The notes beneath the pieces are model-generated. The model had not been told where the DNA came from. It ran no database searches and worked only from the letters and a program-made list of their open reading frames with translations. Positions 19,855-30,141 of a stretch of DNA of 35,862 nucleotides are shown here, one piece after another. The stretch is from contig JBBPSI010000237.1 of NCBI GenBank assembly GCA_038093515.1, positions 1 to 35,862 on the forward strand, written 5' to 3'. Source of the stretch: Butyriboletus loyo. Taxonomy: Eukaryota > Basidiomycota > Agaricomycetes > Boletales > Boletaceae. The first letter of the stretch is position 1; the number at the start of each line of letters is the position of its first letter. Both the position numbers and the translations under genes were made by a program.

Positions 19855-20823
19855 ATGGCCCAGGAAAATCACCCATACGCTCGCCGCCTCCATGAACCTT
19901 CCGACGATGATACCCTCCACCTCCTCACTCTGATGTTACAAGACTCCGGACTGTCTCGGGACATAGACTTCAGCTTAGACTCTTCGTCCCCCCTTGATGC
20001 TCTTTGCCTGGCCTTCCTACAAGCCAGACGTTTCAATCTCTTCATCGACCATTTAGCCAATCTTCCTCGTGCTCACCCCCCCAATTTCATTGTATCCCTC
20101 ATGCGCCACTCACAGGTCGACCTGGAAACACAGCTCCTTGTCGCTATGGATCAACTAGGCATGTCCGATTTCGTACAAGAAATTGATGAACAAGTCAGAC
20201 CACCTCGACCCCTCCTCCAACGACTATCTTCGTCCCCCCTCCCTCATTTAAACGCCTCCATTGACACCCCTGCTCAATGCGAACACCCTACCCACCCGAC
20301 CGAACCTACTAGAGGACACCCTCTGTCCGACAATGACTCAGTCACCTTGACAGCGGAGGAAATCCAAGCAATTGAGGAAATAGAAAGGAATTTCACCCCA
20401 GTGGAACGAGAATGTCAAAGGGTACGCAACAATGCTCCTCTTCCTCGCTCCCACCCTCTCTACCACGATACTTGCTTCACCTGTCGCCGCCTTGGACACA
20501 CTCGCATCCATTGTACCCTCTACCAATGCCCTTTCTGCCTCCAATCATCCCCTGGTCACCCCCAGTCGCATTGCCCACGAAGGAGATGTTCCAACCCCTC
20601 CTCCCAATCTTCTAGCAGGTCCTCAGGATCCTCACACCATCACCCTCCTCACCCATTATACAACCCTTCCCTAATGCACGCTATTCGCCAAAGCCGTGAG
20701 GAACACCTACTGGAACACCGAGAGCATGGAGAGGTTTGTCCTCATGAAGGAGATGATGTCATTGACGATGTTGGCTATGCTAACATCACGGGATCCCCAG
20801 TCTTCAGGTCCATGGACTTTTAG
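19855..20823 (+). CDS. Gyp3 tail ORF: zinc-knuckle protein
   Basis: An ATG exactly 10 nt after the pol stop begins MAQENHPYARRLHEP, 322 residues with no stops. The N-terminal 140 residues are predicted helical (LDALCLAFLQARRFNLFIDHL, DLETQLLVAMDQLGM). Residues about 175-190 are acidic. Two knuckles follow: CFTCRRLGHTRIHC at 207-220 (CX2CX4HX4C) and CPFCLQSSPGHPQSHC at 225-240 (CX2CX6HX4C), then a Ser/His-rich tail. The layout matches the Gyp1 tail ORF, and a faint match (HPPNFIVSLMRHS against QPPVYATALETSL) suggests homology. Probably a nucleic-acid-binding accessory protein. It is strikingly open beside a pol with nine stops. Confidence 0.75.
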   Translation: MAQENHPYARRLHEPSDDDTLHLLTLMLQDSGLSRDIDFSLDSSSPLDALCLAFLQARRFNLFIDHLANLPRAHPPNFIVSLMRHSQVDLETQLLVAMDQLGMSDFVQEIDEQVRPPRPLLQRLSSSPLPHLNASIDTPAQCEHPTHPTEPTRGHPLSDNDSVTLTAEEIQAIEEIERNFTPVERECQRVRNNAPLPRSHPLYHDTCFTCRRLGHTRIHCTLYQCPFCLQSSPGHPQSHCPRRRCSNPSSQSSSRSSGSSHHHPPHPLYNPSLMHAIRQSREEHLLEHREHGEVCPHEGDDVIDDVGYANITGSPVFRSMDF

Positions 20824-20846
20824 GAAGTACAATGACTTCCAATGTA

Positions 20847-20858
20847 AAGGGGGGGTAA
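20847..20858 (+). other. Gyp3 polypurine tract
   Basis: AAGGGGGGGTAA ends exactly at the 3' LTR start, equivalent to the Gyp1 and Gyp2 tracts. Confidence 0.65.
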
Positions 20859-21353
20859 TGTTATGATTCATTCTTTTCTTTTCTTTTCTACTTAAGCATA
20901 TCTCACGATAGCTTATCCTTTAGCCGACGCAACTCGGAATATTCTTCTTTTGCTTCTTAGATAGCGAGATCCAACCCTCGATCTATCACTTCCCTTTAAG
21001 GTACTCCTATGGAATATTCCATAACCTTCTATCGTACGACTTCCCTTCGCCCAATGGCAATTCTCCTCCATATCGTACGATAGCCCTCTTTCCTCTTTTA
21101 TCCTTGGTCCGTGCACGTTCCCCTGTATTATAAATACAATGAGATCTAGCTACGTTGTACTCTAAGCTAGATCTACTTGGAATCATCATCAATATCCTCG
21201 TCCTCTCGTCTCTAGTAGCGAGTCGTCTTTCTTCAACTCGAACACCGGATAAATCCTTCATCTTGAAGGTTAGACTTGAACGTCTAGAAGACTTCTTGAG
21301 TTCCAGAACTATATCCAAGTCTACGCTCGTACTTACCCAGTCCAAGCGTAACA
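20859..21353 (+). repeat. Gyp3 3' LTR (495 bp)
   Basis: The LTR begins TGTTATGATTC and ends CCAAGCGTAACA. GGTCCGTGCAC (21106-21116), a diverged form of the shared GGTCTGTGC element, precedes TATAAATA at 21129. A perfect 9-bp inverted repeat GATCTAGCT (21143-21151) / AGCTAGATC (21165-21173) lies around the predicted transcript start. The right flank is CATCC; the 5' side is not in the window. Confidence 0.85.
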
Positions 21354-22775
21354 CATCCCAAAGGCCCAGTGCGCATGCGAGACGTGCAGGGCTCGCAAGA
21401 AGAGGTGTCCGCAAGCGGGGGGAAGATCGGAGGCCAGCCCACCACCACCACCACCACCTGCAGCAGCCTCCAAGGATACTCAGCGCACAGGGAGGGAGGT
21501 GTTGCCATCGCCTGATGGCCATCGCCCTACAAAGCGCATGCAAATGCGCTCCCAGTCCTGCCCCAGGAAACAGCCACCCACGACGGCACAGCGTCCCGAA
21601 TCCCCCTCCCCATCAAGCCCCAACATTACAGCCAGGGGACGTCAACCCCACCTTCCAAATGCCCCACCCCCTCATCGCAAACTCAAAAAGGCAGGATATA
21701 TACCAAGCACACCCTCTCCAATTTGGCCGCTGCCATCTATAGTGGTGAGGCGACAGCAACCAAGTAAGTAGCATTTCATCTAATGTTGCAAACGCTGACA
21801 TTACTGCTCCGATACCAAGCAGCCGCAGAGGGATCAAGCGCCGCCACCTCTGCCAGGATCACCATCCCAGCTAGGCCCAGTGCAGGGGCCCCACGTCGAG
21901 GCGTTGAAGGAGGCTCAGAGCTTCGGCCTGGGCCACCATACAACATCTACGGTGCTCCGCTCGTCTCACGGGCAGAGTATGAGAGGCTCCACCTGGCATT
22001 TTGTCGCCTGGAGGGGGAATTTGTTTCCCTCCAGGATGCATTTAACCAGCGGGTTGGCGCATTGGAGCAGGGTGTCAACTCCTTGGGGCGGGTCGTTGAG
22101 GTAACTCAATGACATGTCACTGACCTACCCCCAGCAGAACCATCATTTGAGCGGGAGCTGAGCAATGCCCCTGGCCCCTCCATCCACTACCCCTCAGACC
22201 CCCCTCCATCTCCACACCTGCCTTCCCAGCGCTGGACAATGCCTGCGCCCTCCGACATCGGGGCCACTACCCAGCCCCCATCTGAAACTGTGGCAGCCGC
22301 GCAGGACCCACTCCCTGCAGAATCCACACCAATCATGGGCATGCAGATGGCATCCCCACAGCCCCCACTCTCATTGGGCTCTGGCCAGGCCCCCACTACA
22401 CCCTGCCCAGCTCCATCAGATGGGATGCTAACTCCCCACACATCAGCAGCATCATTGCAGGCTGCCTCCACCAATGTGATGGCCTCCCTGCCCTGGGTGG
22501 CGCCGCAAATCCGATGCACTGCCTCATATTCGCCAATCGAAATCCTTGCAGCAATGGCGGCTGATGATGCAGCTCTGATAGAGGTCAATAGAGAAACAGC
22601 AGTCAGTGGTATAGGGGGTGGGATGGAAATGGATGAGGTAGAGCCACCAATTGACACAGATGCAGGGGAAGCAGGTGGGTCAGATGTGGAAAGCATTGGA
22701 GCTGAGGATGAAGCAGAGCAGGGGGGGCAAGATGAGGAGATGCAGGACATTGGGAGCAGCATGGCACCTCATTAG
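21354..22775 (+). pseudogene. Unknown gene with Cys-rich basic domain, 5'-truncated
   Basis: The 5' end is cut by Gyp3. Exon 1 (21354-21763) encodes CACETCRARKKRC, a Cys cluster with basic residues reminiscent of, but not identical to, fungal Zn2Cys6 DNA-binding domains, then a low-complexity Pro/Arg/Lys region. A 59-nt intron with GTAAGT...GCAG (21764-21822) keeps the frame. Exon 2 encodes SRAEYERLHLAFCRLEGEF and NQRVGALEQGVNSLGRVVEV, a likely coiled coil, then a Ser/Pro-rich and finally acidic C-terminus (EDEAEQGGQDEEMQDI). One TGA at 22110-22112 interrupts. It converges on the minus-strand gene starting at 22992. Similar Cys-rich/coiled-coil proteins occur as repeated families in Agaricomycetes, by recollection; function unknown. 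Confidence 0.6.
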
Positions 22776-22991
22776 ATAGCCTAGCAATGTCATTCTGTAC
22801 ATTTTTGTATAACTCATTTTCTCAAATAATAGCCTGATGTAAATGCAGGTATCCACTTAAACAAATGGAAGTGCCCTCACAAACCATCAGAATAAAGCCC
22901 CATTCACAACATGCAACCAGAGTAATTCCTTAAGGGATATGATATGTATATGTATCTAAGCTGCTGTACATTTGGAGCCCTATGCCACTAC
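22776..22991. other. short convergent intergenic segment
   Basis: AT-richer sequence between the ends of two convergent genes. AATAAA-like signals occur on the plus strand (AATAATAG near 22826, AATAAAGC near 22890). No coding potential is seen. Confidence 0.5.
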
Positions 22992-23155
22992 TTATCTTGG
23001 TTTCTTAGCTCCCAGTTGGATTGTCCCCTGTGTTGGCCACCTTCTTGCTCTCCTTTTTACTGGCATCTCCACATTTCTGTCAGTGGGTATGGTTGGTCTG
23101 CAGGTGTGTGATGACTGATGGCCTCCCTCCTGGAGCATTGTGATGACATTGCTGC

Positions 23156-23665
23156 TGTTGCGAGGCAACGCGCAGTCGAATGCTAGCACGTAGTACCCTT
23201 CACACGAGGTCCCACTACAGTTGCAGGTCTACACAAAGACCTGGCAAGATGGAATCAAGGAGCTTCAACTTAATCCTCAACTGTTGCCAGCGAATAGACA
23301 AGTGGTTAAAACTAGGGAATCCTAGTCTAACCACGAGCCCTTTTATATTGTACAAGGATGCGCACAGACCATGCTGTGCGTGTGACGAATTACTATACAT
23401 GGATAGACTAAAGAAGAGAAGCGCAACGGTGATTAACCACACGAGGCGCGGGGATCAAAAAGAAGAGAAGTAAACGGAGATTAAATACATGTGTCGTGAC
23501 GTCATAGAGTCTAGGCCTAGTCTAGGCCATGACATCATATGCTTAGTCAGCATGAGATCACATGTAAGTTCCCACGATCACGTGCGCTATGTCACGTGAC
23601 CTTTGAAAGCGAAATCGACTAAGTCCGAATTGAAAGTGTACAAATAAAATGTTATGATTATAACA
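23156..23665 (-). repeat. solo LTR, family sLTR-b (510 bp)
   Basis: Plus-strand ends TGTTGCGAGG...GATTATAACA with duplication GCTGC at 23151-23155 and 23666-23670. Nearly identical to 17923-18442. Inserted in the last exon of the minus-strand gene. Confidence 0.93.
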
Positions 23666-24131
23666 GCTGCCTTTGTTATCTGATATGCACTGCCGCTTTC
23701 TGGCTGTTGGCATTGTGGGATTGATTGAGAAACGGTGAGTTGAGGTTGGATCCCTTGCCATTTCACTCTGCATTGGCCCCTGTGTATTGGGATGGCTATG
23801 CACAACCCTTGGCACAGGAGTTGATGGTGAAGGTGGGCTCCCTGCAGAGGCATTGGGGACAGGCGCCACTGCAGTGAACATTGGTGGGGAATCTGGGGGG
23901 TGGGTAGACGTTTCTGCAGTCTGATCAGAGGCGGCGGATGGCTCTAGTTGGCGCTTCAGTGCCAACCTCTTTGGAGCAGGCGGATATATCATGCGGGCCC
24001 TTCCTGCCGCAGCTCCTCCTGTATGGCCAGCTGGGCATGCAGTGCTACCTGCAGCTCCTGAGGTGCCTGGGCCAACATGTGGGGCAGGAGGTTGAGAGCA
24101 AGACACAATCCCATCTGACTTTGCACCACCC

Positions 24132-24953
24132 TGTTACGCTGATAGCGCACAATAACTAGCAGCGAGCACTTGACTAGGGGCTCGAGCCTAATAAGGAAAG
24201 TGGCCGACTCGCGTAGACGATGCTATTGGGCTTCTGCTGAGCAAGTATCTTCGAGATGTCGAGTGGTGGCGACCAGTCGAGATCGAGTAGAGACTTATCG
24301 GCTCAATCGGCAGATGAAGGGTATAATGCTAGATTACTATGCACTTGGTAGATGCGTAGAATTAGCTAGAGAACTTGTACTATCCTAAGTGCGAGTATAT
24401 ATACTAATACATAGGGTGCACAGACCGAGCTGTGCGTGGCAGCGAAGGGTAAAGGGTTATGAGTCGCGTCGAGTCATAACGGCAAATGGAGAAGTGGCAA
24501 AGTGCCGGTAACGAGGGAGCGAAGCTCCGAGGAAGGTGGCGACATCGTCAGCGAATAAGAAGTGCTGAAGGCGAAGTGACGATGTCCATGAGGCCAGCCC
24601 CACAGGGCGAAGGGTGCGCGAACGGCGGAGCCCTTGGATACGGGTCTCGATGCGAAGGTAAGAACACGTCATAATCTAATCACGTGCTAGTCACGTGATG
24701 CAAGAAATGTCATTGGTCAAATAAGAAGGGACGTGACAGCTCAACTGAAGGGTCCGGCCCGACGGGGCGACGAGACAGGGGCTATCTCAGTGTAGCATCA
24801 CTGAGACTCGCAGAACGACCAGGGAAGTGGATAACATCCACTAGGCGACTAAGGAGCAGGCGATGGGTGGCATCGCAAGACGGCGGGGGTGGCGGGGACG
24901 CGTGAGCGTGGGAAAACGAGTGGCGGGGTACGCTTAGGGGTAAAACTGTAACA
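24132..24953 (-). repeat. solo Gyp2 LTR (822 bp)
   Basis: Plus-strand ends TGTTACGCTGATAG...AAACTGTAACA, duplication CACCC at 24127-24131 and 24954-24958. In the same gene as the preceding LTR; the gene frame is restored when it is removed. Confidence 0.93.
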
Positions 24954-26473
24954 CACCCATACCTTTGCCCGCATCAGGCTCCTTGGTGCACTGCTTACCC
25001 TTTCCCTTTCCTCTGGCCTTGTGCATTACCTCTGGTGCCTTAGAGGGCATATCCCCCCTGTCGCCATAGTATTGGCAGGTCATTTCCCCTCCTCCCCTGG
25101 TCCTGCAGAGATGGTCTTTGGGAATTGGCTGGGGTGCCACCACTACTGCTATGGGTGGCTCCTCATTGCACCCATGATCTGCTCCATGATCCTCCAGAGC
25201 CCTGGAAGAGGGTTGGGTAGTATGGCGGGCTTTCCGTACCCCTTCGCCAGCGTTTCGAGCAGCCCTGGAGGGCCCTCCCCGCTGCTCTCTACCATCCTCC
25301 AAGTCATCCTCTTCCACAGCCTCCTCCAGCGCCCCAGTGTCATTCAGCCAATGGTGAAAGCGGAAGATGTCTCCTGGATGGTTCACCTGGCACTCACGGA
25401 TGAATTGCAGGAGGCAGAGAACATCTGCCACCCTCATATGGCTTGGATCATTGGGGAATTCAAAGTTAAGGGGGAGGTGTTTGGTGGAGATGAGCACATG
25501 CGCATGTGCTGGAAACCTCTTGAATGGCGCATGTGCAGAGGGACACCCACAGGCCCTTCCTAAGGATCATCAAGGAATGGTTAATAATATATGAGGAGGT
25601 TTTCTTATGGTAATGATGTGTGAGGAACCTGTGGACCATTGACTGCAGAGTCCCTCTGGAGGCGGACTCCAAGGGCCCGATCCAAGCAGACCCATCATTG
25701 CAGGTTATGGCGGAGACGTGATCGACCTTCTTTGCCTGCTGCGCCTTCATTCGCCTCTCCTTTGGCTCATCATCTGAGGCCTCATCCTCGGGCAAATCCT
25801 CAACAATATCAAAGTTGACAGCAATGAACTCCTCCCAGTTGGAGGCAACCTTCTTGATATGGGTGAACTCTTCTCCGCTGTGGATCTCTTTATTAAAGTC
25901 CCCGCTGAGATGCTTCAGCATATACAGGCAGGCAGACAGCTTTCTGCAACATACACAGTTGTTACCATCTGACCCTTCTCATCCTTCCACCCTGCCAGTA
26001 ATACCACTCTCATTCCATATGCCCGCCACATTTCCTGTGCAAATTCCCGAAATACAGTGCCCCCATATCTGGCAGCATTCCTAGACTGTACTCAGCTCCC
26101 CTGAATGTGGGTTGAAGTGGGTATGACTCACCTTGCTTTAACCACATCTGGTGGGCCCCGCTCTAAATTCCATTCTGCTGCAGTCACTTCCACCTCCGCC
26201 AGCTCCTCTTCTGTTAGGCCCTTCATAACATCACCAACTGCCTTCTGATATACTGATAGGGCACCCGTGGACCCCATTGCCTTTCCATAGCGGCCTTTGA
26301 TAAGGTTGTTTATTTCATCTTTTCAGAGCTCTTGAATTACTGATTTTGCCTGCCATGATCGGCTGACCTTGATGCGACTATGATTTGCCCCACCTTGACA
26401 TTGGTGGTACAGCCAGCTCTTATATGCCTAACAAAATATTGAGCAAAGGGCTAACAAGTCTGACTTGAGCAAC

Positions 26474-27172
26474 TGTTACGCTGGAGTGCAAAACAACTAG
26501 TAACGAGCACTTGAATAGGGGCTCAAGCCTAATTGGGAAGATGGCTGACTCGTGTAGACGACGCTATCGGGCTTCTGCAGAGCAAGTGTTGGTGAGATGT
26601 CATGTGGTGTTGACCAGATGAAATTGAGCTGAAGCTTATCGGCTCTATCGGCAGATGGGGTATAAGCTAGATTGCTAGACACTTGGTAGATGCGTAGAAT
26701 TAGCTAAAGAAGTTGTACTAGTCTAAGTACATGTATATATACTGGTAGGTATCGTGCACAGACTAAGCTGTGCGTGGCAGCAAAGGGCAAGGGGTTATGA
26801 GTCACGTCGAGTCATAATAGCGAATGATGGATTGGCAAAGTGCTGGTAACAAGGGAGTGAAGCTCTGAGCAAAGTGGCAACATTGTCAGCGAATGAGAAG
26901 AGCAGAAGACGAAGTGACGATGTCCACGAGGTACGGCCCACAGGGCAAAGGGGACGCGAACGGCAGAGCCCTTGGATATGGGTCTTGATGCGAAGGTGAA
27001 GACGTGTCGTAATCTAATCACATGCTAGTCACATGATGTAATAAATGTCATTGGTTAACAATCAAGAGGACATGACAGCTCAGCTGTGGGTCCGGCCCGA
27101 TGGGGCAAGGACATAGGGGTTATCTCAGTGTAGCGGCACTGAGACTTGCGGAACAACCGGGAAAGTGGATAA
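26474..27172 (-). repeat. Gyp2 LTR fragment, 5' part missing (699 bp)
   Basis: The 3' terminus (plus-strand TGTTACGCTGGAGTGC at 26474) is intact with left flank GCAAC. The first 120 bp or so of the LTR is replaced by a Gyp1 LTR end at 27173. The missing piece is not found on the other side of the Gyp1 sequences, so DNA was lost here. Confidence 0.85.
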
Positions 27173-27599
27173 TGTTACGCTTGGCGCTAACAACTAGAAC
27201 GACTAGGCGGCACTCTGGAGTAGCCGCAGGACTCGGGAGACAATTCTGGGAGAGGTCTCAGACTATGTCTTAGTGCGCACACTAAGAGTCTGGAAGCGAA
27301 CTAATTGCTAGCAGGTATCTGCGTAGAACTAGATACTGTACATGGTATAAAGGCTGGGTCTTTATACTACTGGGGTCTGCGCACAGACCATGTCCCTAAT
27401 CGAGCTGCGAGAAGGGAAAGTACAAATGAGGAAAAGATACTCTAGAACGTTCCAGAGTATGAAGGAAAACGCGTCCGTGCGCGGGAAGTGGTGACTAAGC
27501 TGGAACAGTTGTTACCGTTCAAGTGGAACTAGCAAAAGGCTAGGTGAATGTAACAGTCCCAACGGTAGTGGAGAGAAAAAGTAGACCACTACCGTAACA
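27173..27599 (-). repeat. Gyp1 3' LTR (427 bp)
   Basis: Minus-strand TGTTACGGTAGTGG...CCAAGCGTAACA, preceded by the polypurine tract (27600-27612) and tail ORF. It sits in a Gyp2 LTR on its outer side. Confidence 0.92.
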
Positions 27600-27650
27600 T
27601 TACCCCCTTCCCATGGTGGAGACTCCGACTCCACAACTTGAATGCTCCCT

Positions 27651-28889
27651 TCACTGAGACTCCCCCTCGTTGACGTCGTAGTCGTAAGCGTCATTGGCAT
27701 TGAAATCCGCCCAGACGTCGTCCCGGAATGTGCAGTTTGCGACGATATGGCCAACGGCACCGCAGAGGCCACATACACGCTCTGGACAAAACTCCTGTAT
27801 ATGACCAGGGGCGATCTGGTGACAGAAGGGGCAGGTGTAATTGGGGCATTCCCTATGGAAGTGACCGACGGTCCCGCACTCAAAGCAGAGCTGCAGGCGG
27901 ATGAGGCGAGGTCGAGCAGTGCCTGGGCTGGGACCAGGAGATCGGTCGTTGACGACGATAGGGGAATCACGAGTGCCCCGGCCTGGGAGATAGGGAGGCG
28001 GGGGTCCATACAAAGAGTCATTAGAGCCACCAGCTGCGGCGGCGGGGGAGGTGACACGAGGGATGAGCTGGATGGCGGGAGTGCCACGTCGAGTGGACGG
28101 TTGGGGGGTGATGGAGCGAAAGGCCCTGTTGGCAATTCTTCTTCCTGCAGCAGTGAGGGTGACCGATCCCGGGACAGATCCAACCTGGAGAAGTGTCTGG
28201 CGAGGTTGGCGACGCACAGTTCGAGGCGGTAGAGGGGAGTGTCGACGAGCGACCTGGGGCTCATCGACATCTGTCCGAAAGGACTCCAGGGACTCCCCTG
28301 TGGTCTCACGCAAGGAGTCAGCTACCAATGTGGTCGCAGGTGAATCTCTTGCGGATGGCACTGGAATAGGTAATGGCGGAGGAGATCCTTCCGTGGCAGG
28401 ACGAGGAGGAGGATTGGGGCCGCGAGCGGTGGGGCAAAGAAACCCAATCCTATCGTTAGACTGAAAATAAAACTCTCTCTCCCTAGGAGCGAGAGCAACG
28501 AGGATGGGGCGAAGGACCGGGGCAAGGATGCCAGGGAGGAGTTGGTCGACGACATACCCAAATCCCTCAGCGTGAAGGATGTCCAACGTGTACCCCCTAG
28601 CCTCCATCAGGGAGGTCTCTAGGGCGGTGGCGTATACCGGCGGTTGGTTGTCGGGGCAAAGGCGGGTGTGGACGGTGCGAGCAAGGGCATAGGAGCGGTA
28701 AAGACTGGCGAGGGTGCGAAGGACATAGTCCCCAGTGAAATCCATACGTTGCTCTAAGGCATACGTAGCAACGGGGTTTTCGAGAACGGCGGCGTAAAGA
28801 ACGCGGCGAGAGGAAACCGGAAGGCGAGAAGAGCGAACAGGGGGTTGAGCCGGGAGTGGAGCGTTGTTTTCTGCGGGAGGAATGGCCAT
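27651..28889 (-). CDS. Gyp1 tail ORF: zinc-knuckle protein, open copy
   Basis: The ATG at 28889 is chosen because it lies exactly 10 nt after the pol stop (28902-28900), as in Gyp3; the frame is also open upstream through overlapping pol sequence. It encodes 412 residues: a helical N-terminal part (TGDYVLRTLASLYRSYALAR, MEARGYTLDILHAEGFGYVV), a Pro/Ser-rich middle, a PPPY motif near 297-300 that is conserved in the decayed copy at 1158-1167, then three knuckles: CFECGTVGHFHREC (335-348), CPFCHQIAPGHIQEFC (353-368) and CGLCGAVGHIVANC (373-386), and an acidic tail. Likely binds nucleic acid; whether it acts as a second nucleocapsid, a regulator or a particle-export factor is unknown. No stop codons. 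Confidence 0.8.
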   Translation of the reverse strand: MAIPPAENNAPLPAQPPVRSSRLPVSSRRVLYAAVLENPVATYALEQRMDFTGDYVLRTLASLYRSYALARTVHTRLCPDNQPPVYATALETSLMEARGYTLDILHAEGFGYVVDQLLPGILAPVLRPILVALAPREREFYFQSNDRIGFLCPTARGPNPPPRPATEGSPPPLPIPVPSARDSPATTLVADSLRETTGESLESFRTDVDEPQVARRHSPLPPRTVRRQPRQTLLQVGSVPGSVTLTAAGRRIANRAFRSITPQPSTRRGTPAIQLIPRVTSPAAAAGGSNDSLYGPPPPYLPGRGTRDSPIVVNDRSPGPSPGTARPRLIRLQLCFECGTVGHFHRECPNYTCPFCHQIAPGHIQEFCPERVCGLCGAVGHIVANCTFRDDVWADFNANDAYDYDVNEGESQ

Positions 28890-28899
28890 CTTGGTTGTT

Positions 28900-30141
28900 T
28901 TACTGCGAAGATGGGGAGGGAAAGTCCTTGGGGTGGCGCAGCTTATAAGCCTTGAGCAAGGCCTGCGCATGGACCAGGTTCCCATTTGGTTCCCAGGTAT
29001 TCTCCGCTGCGGAGTATCCTTTCCAGGAAACAAGGAATTGGCGGCGTCCCTTCGATCCACGATGGGACAAGATCCGATCGATCTCGTACTCTTCATCTCC
29101 GTCTATTTCTTCCGGAGGAGGATTTGTGAAATTCGGACCATGTTCCGCAGTTTCACGATAAGGAGTCAGGAGGGACGCGTGGAAGACATCATGGATCTTC
29201 CAGGTCGGCGGCAATCGGAGTCTGTACGCCACAGGGGATATCACCTGAGCAATCTCGAATGGTCCTTCTCTTCTGGGTGCGAGCTTCTTCGACGGGTACC
29301 TGAGTCTCAGGTTGCGTCCTTCTAACCACACCTTATCTCCAGTCTTCCACGGACGGAACTTTGACGAGATCCGTTCCTTCATCAACCGGCGTGCTTTTTC
29401 GTGGGCTTCTAAAGCCTCTGTTCAGGCTCCCGTGAGTTCCGAGAGTCTGGACTCGAGGGCGGGGAGGAAAGTCTTTCCGATTGGAGGATAAGACCTCGGC
29501 TCATACCCAACCATCAGAGAGAACGGAGTCACATTGGTCGAGGAGTGGGTCATCGAGTTATGGGAGAACTCGGCCATGGGAAGGAGTTCTGCCCAATGCT
29601 CGGGATGACCATCACAGAAGATTCGGAGATACGTCTCTAATTCTTGGTTGACTCGTTCGGTTTCACCATCAGTCTGTGGGTGGTAAGCGGAAGAGAGGGC
29701 GAGATCATAGTCGAGAAGTCTCGCAAGCTCTCTAGCAAAGGCTGATGCAAATTGAGGACCTCGGTCCGAGATGCAGCAGGAGTGTAGGCCAAAGCGGAGG
29801 AAGACAGTTTTGAAAAATAATTTGGCGACTCCTGCCGCGTCGATGTCCTTGTTGCAAGGGGAATAAATTACCCCCTTCGTAAGCCCATGGTCTACCACGA
29901 CCATGACAGAATCATAACCTAAAGAGGGAGGAAGGCCGGTGATGAGATCAACCGAGACCTGTTCGAAGGGACGAGAGGCCACGCTGGCCAGCGGAGTGAG
30001 AGGAGGAACGGTGGGGTGGGTATTAACCTTGTGCGCCTGACAGACAGCACAGCCAGAAACAAAACGGCGGACCAAATTAGCCATTCCAGGCCACCAATAA
30101 TCCCGCTGCACCAGGTTCTGGGTGCAGAAGATGCCACCGTG
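28900..30141 (-). pseudogene. pol: Gyp1 pol, 3' part: integrase and chromodomain
   Basis: Begins inside the integrase zinc finger (HGGIFCTQNLVQRDYWW), where Gyp2 has HGGIFRTQNL. The core retains the first Asp (SVDLITGLP), second Asp (SDRGPQF) and Glu (TERVNQ). One TGA at 29424-29422 follows ELTGA; the frame continues as TEALEAHEKARRLMKER to a chromodomain (YEIDRIL ... WEPNGNL) and stops at 28900. Upstream pol is missing because an opposite-orientation Gyp1 LTR begins exactly at 30142. About three quarters identical by eye to Gyp2 in this region, so Gyp1 and Gyp2 are sister families. Confidence 0.9.

Larger units (their letters stand above)
22992..26473 (-). pseudogene. Unknown Agaricomycete repeat-like gene, split by two solo LTRs
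   Basis: A multi-exon minus-strand gene, 5'-truncated at 26473 by a Gyp2 LTR. Exon 26427-26132 encodes YKSWLYHQCQGGANHSR ... RYGKAMGSTGA with one TGA (26335-26333). A 51-nt intron (26131-26081) follows, then FREFAQEMWRAYGMRVVLLAG, WEEFIAVNFDIVEDLPEDE, QSMVHRFLTHHYHKK and, after at least one more intron, VLCLLQFIRECQ with HPGDIFRFHHW. The C-terminal region is low-complexity with a basic end (KRRARRWP), stop at 22992. Two solo LTRs (24132-24953, 23156-23665) interrupt the last exon; the frame is preserved across both. The pattern (MRVVLLAGW, DIFRFHHW) recalls a large uncharacterised family I associate with mushroom genomes. Function unknown. Confidence 0.6.

Noticed and set aside
21419..21460. 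Poly-His and Pro-rich frames near 21440
   Set aside because: They come from CCA repeats read in different frames; the frame with the Cys cluster and the spliced coiled coil is the better gene.
27642..28232. Long open frame on the plus strand opposite the Gyp1 tail ORF
   Set aside because: It is the antisense shadow of the zinc-knuckle ORF; the knuckles and colinear match to 1-1503 are on the minus strand.
410..29424. TGA read as an amino acid (recoding) across these elements
   Set aside because: Two TGA codons have CGA in a sister copy, surrounding CpGs are also changed, and the intact host genes (NADAR, TFIIIC) do not use internal TGA. Mutation is simpler.
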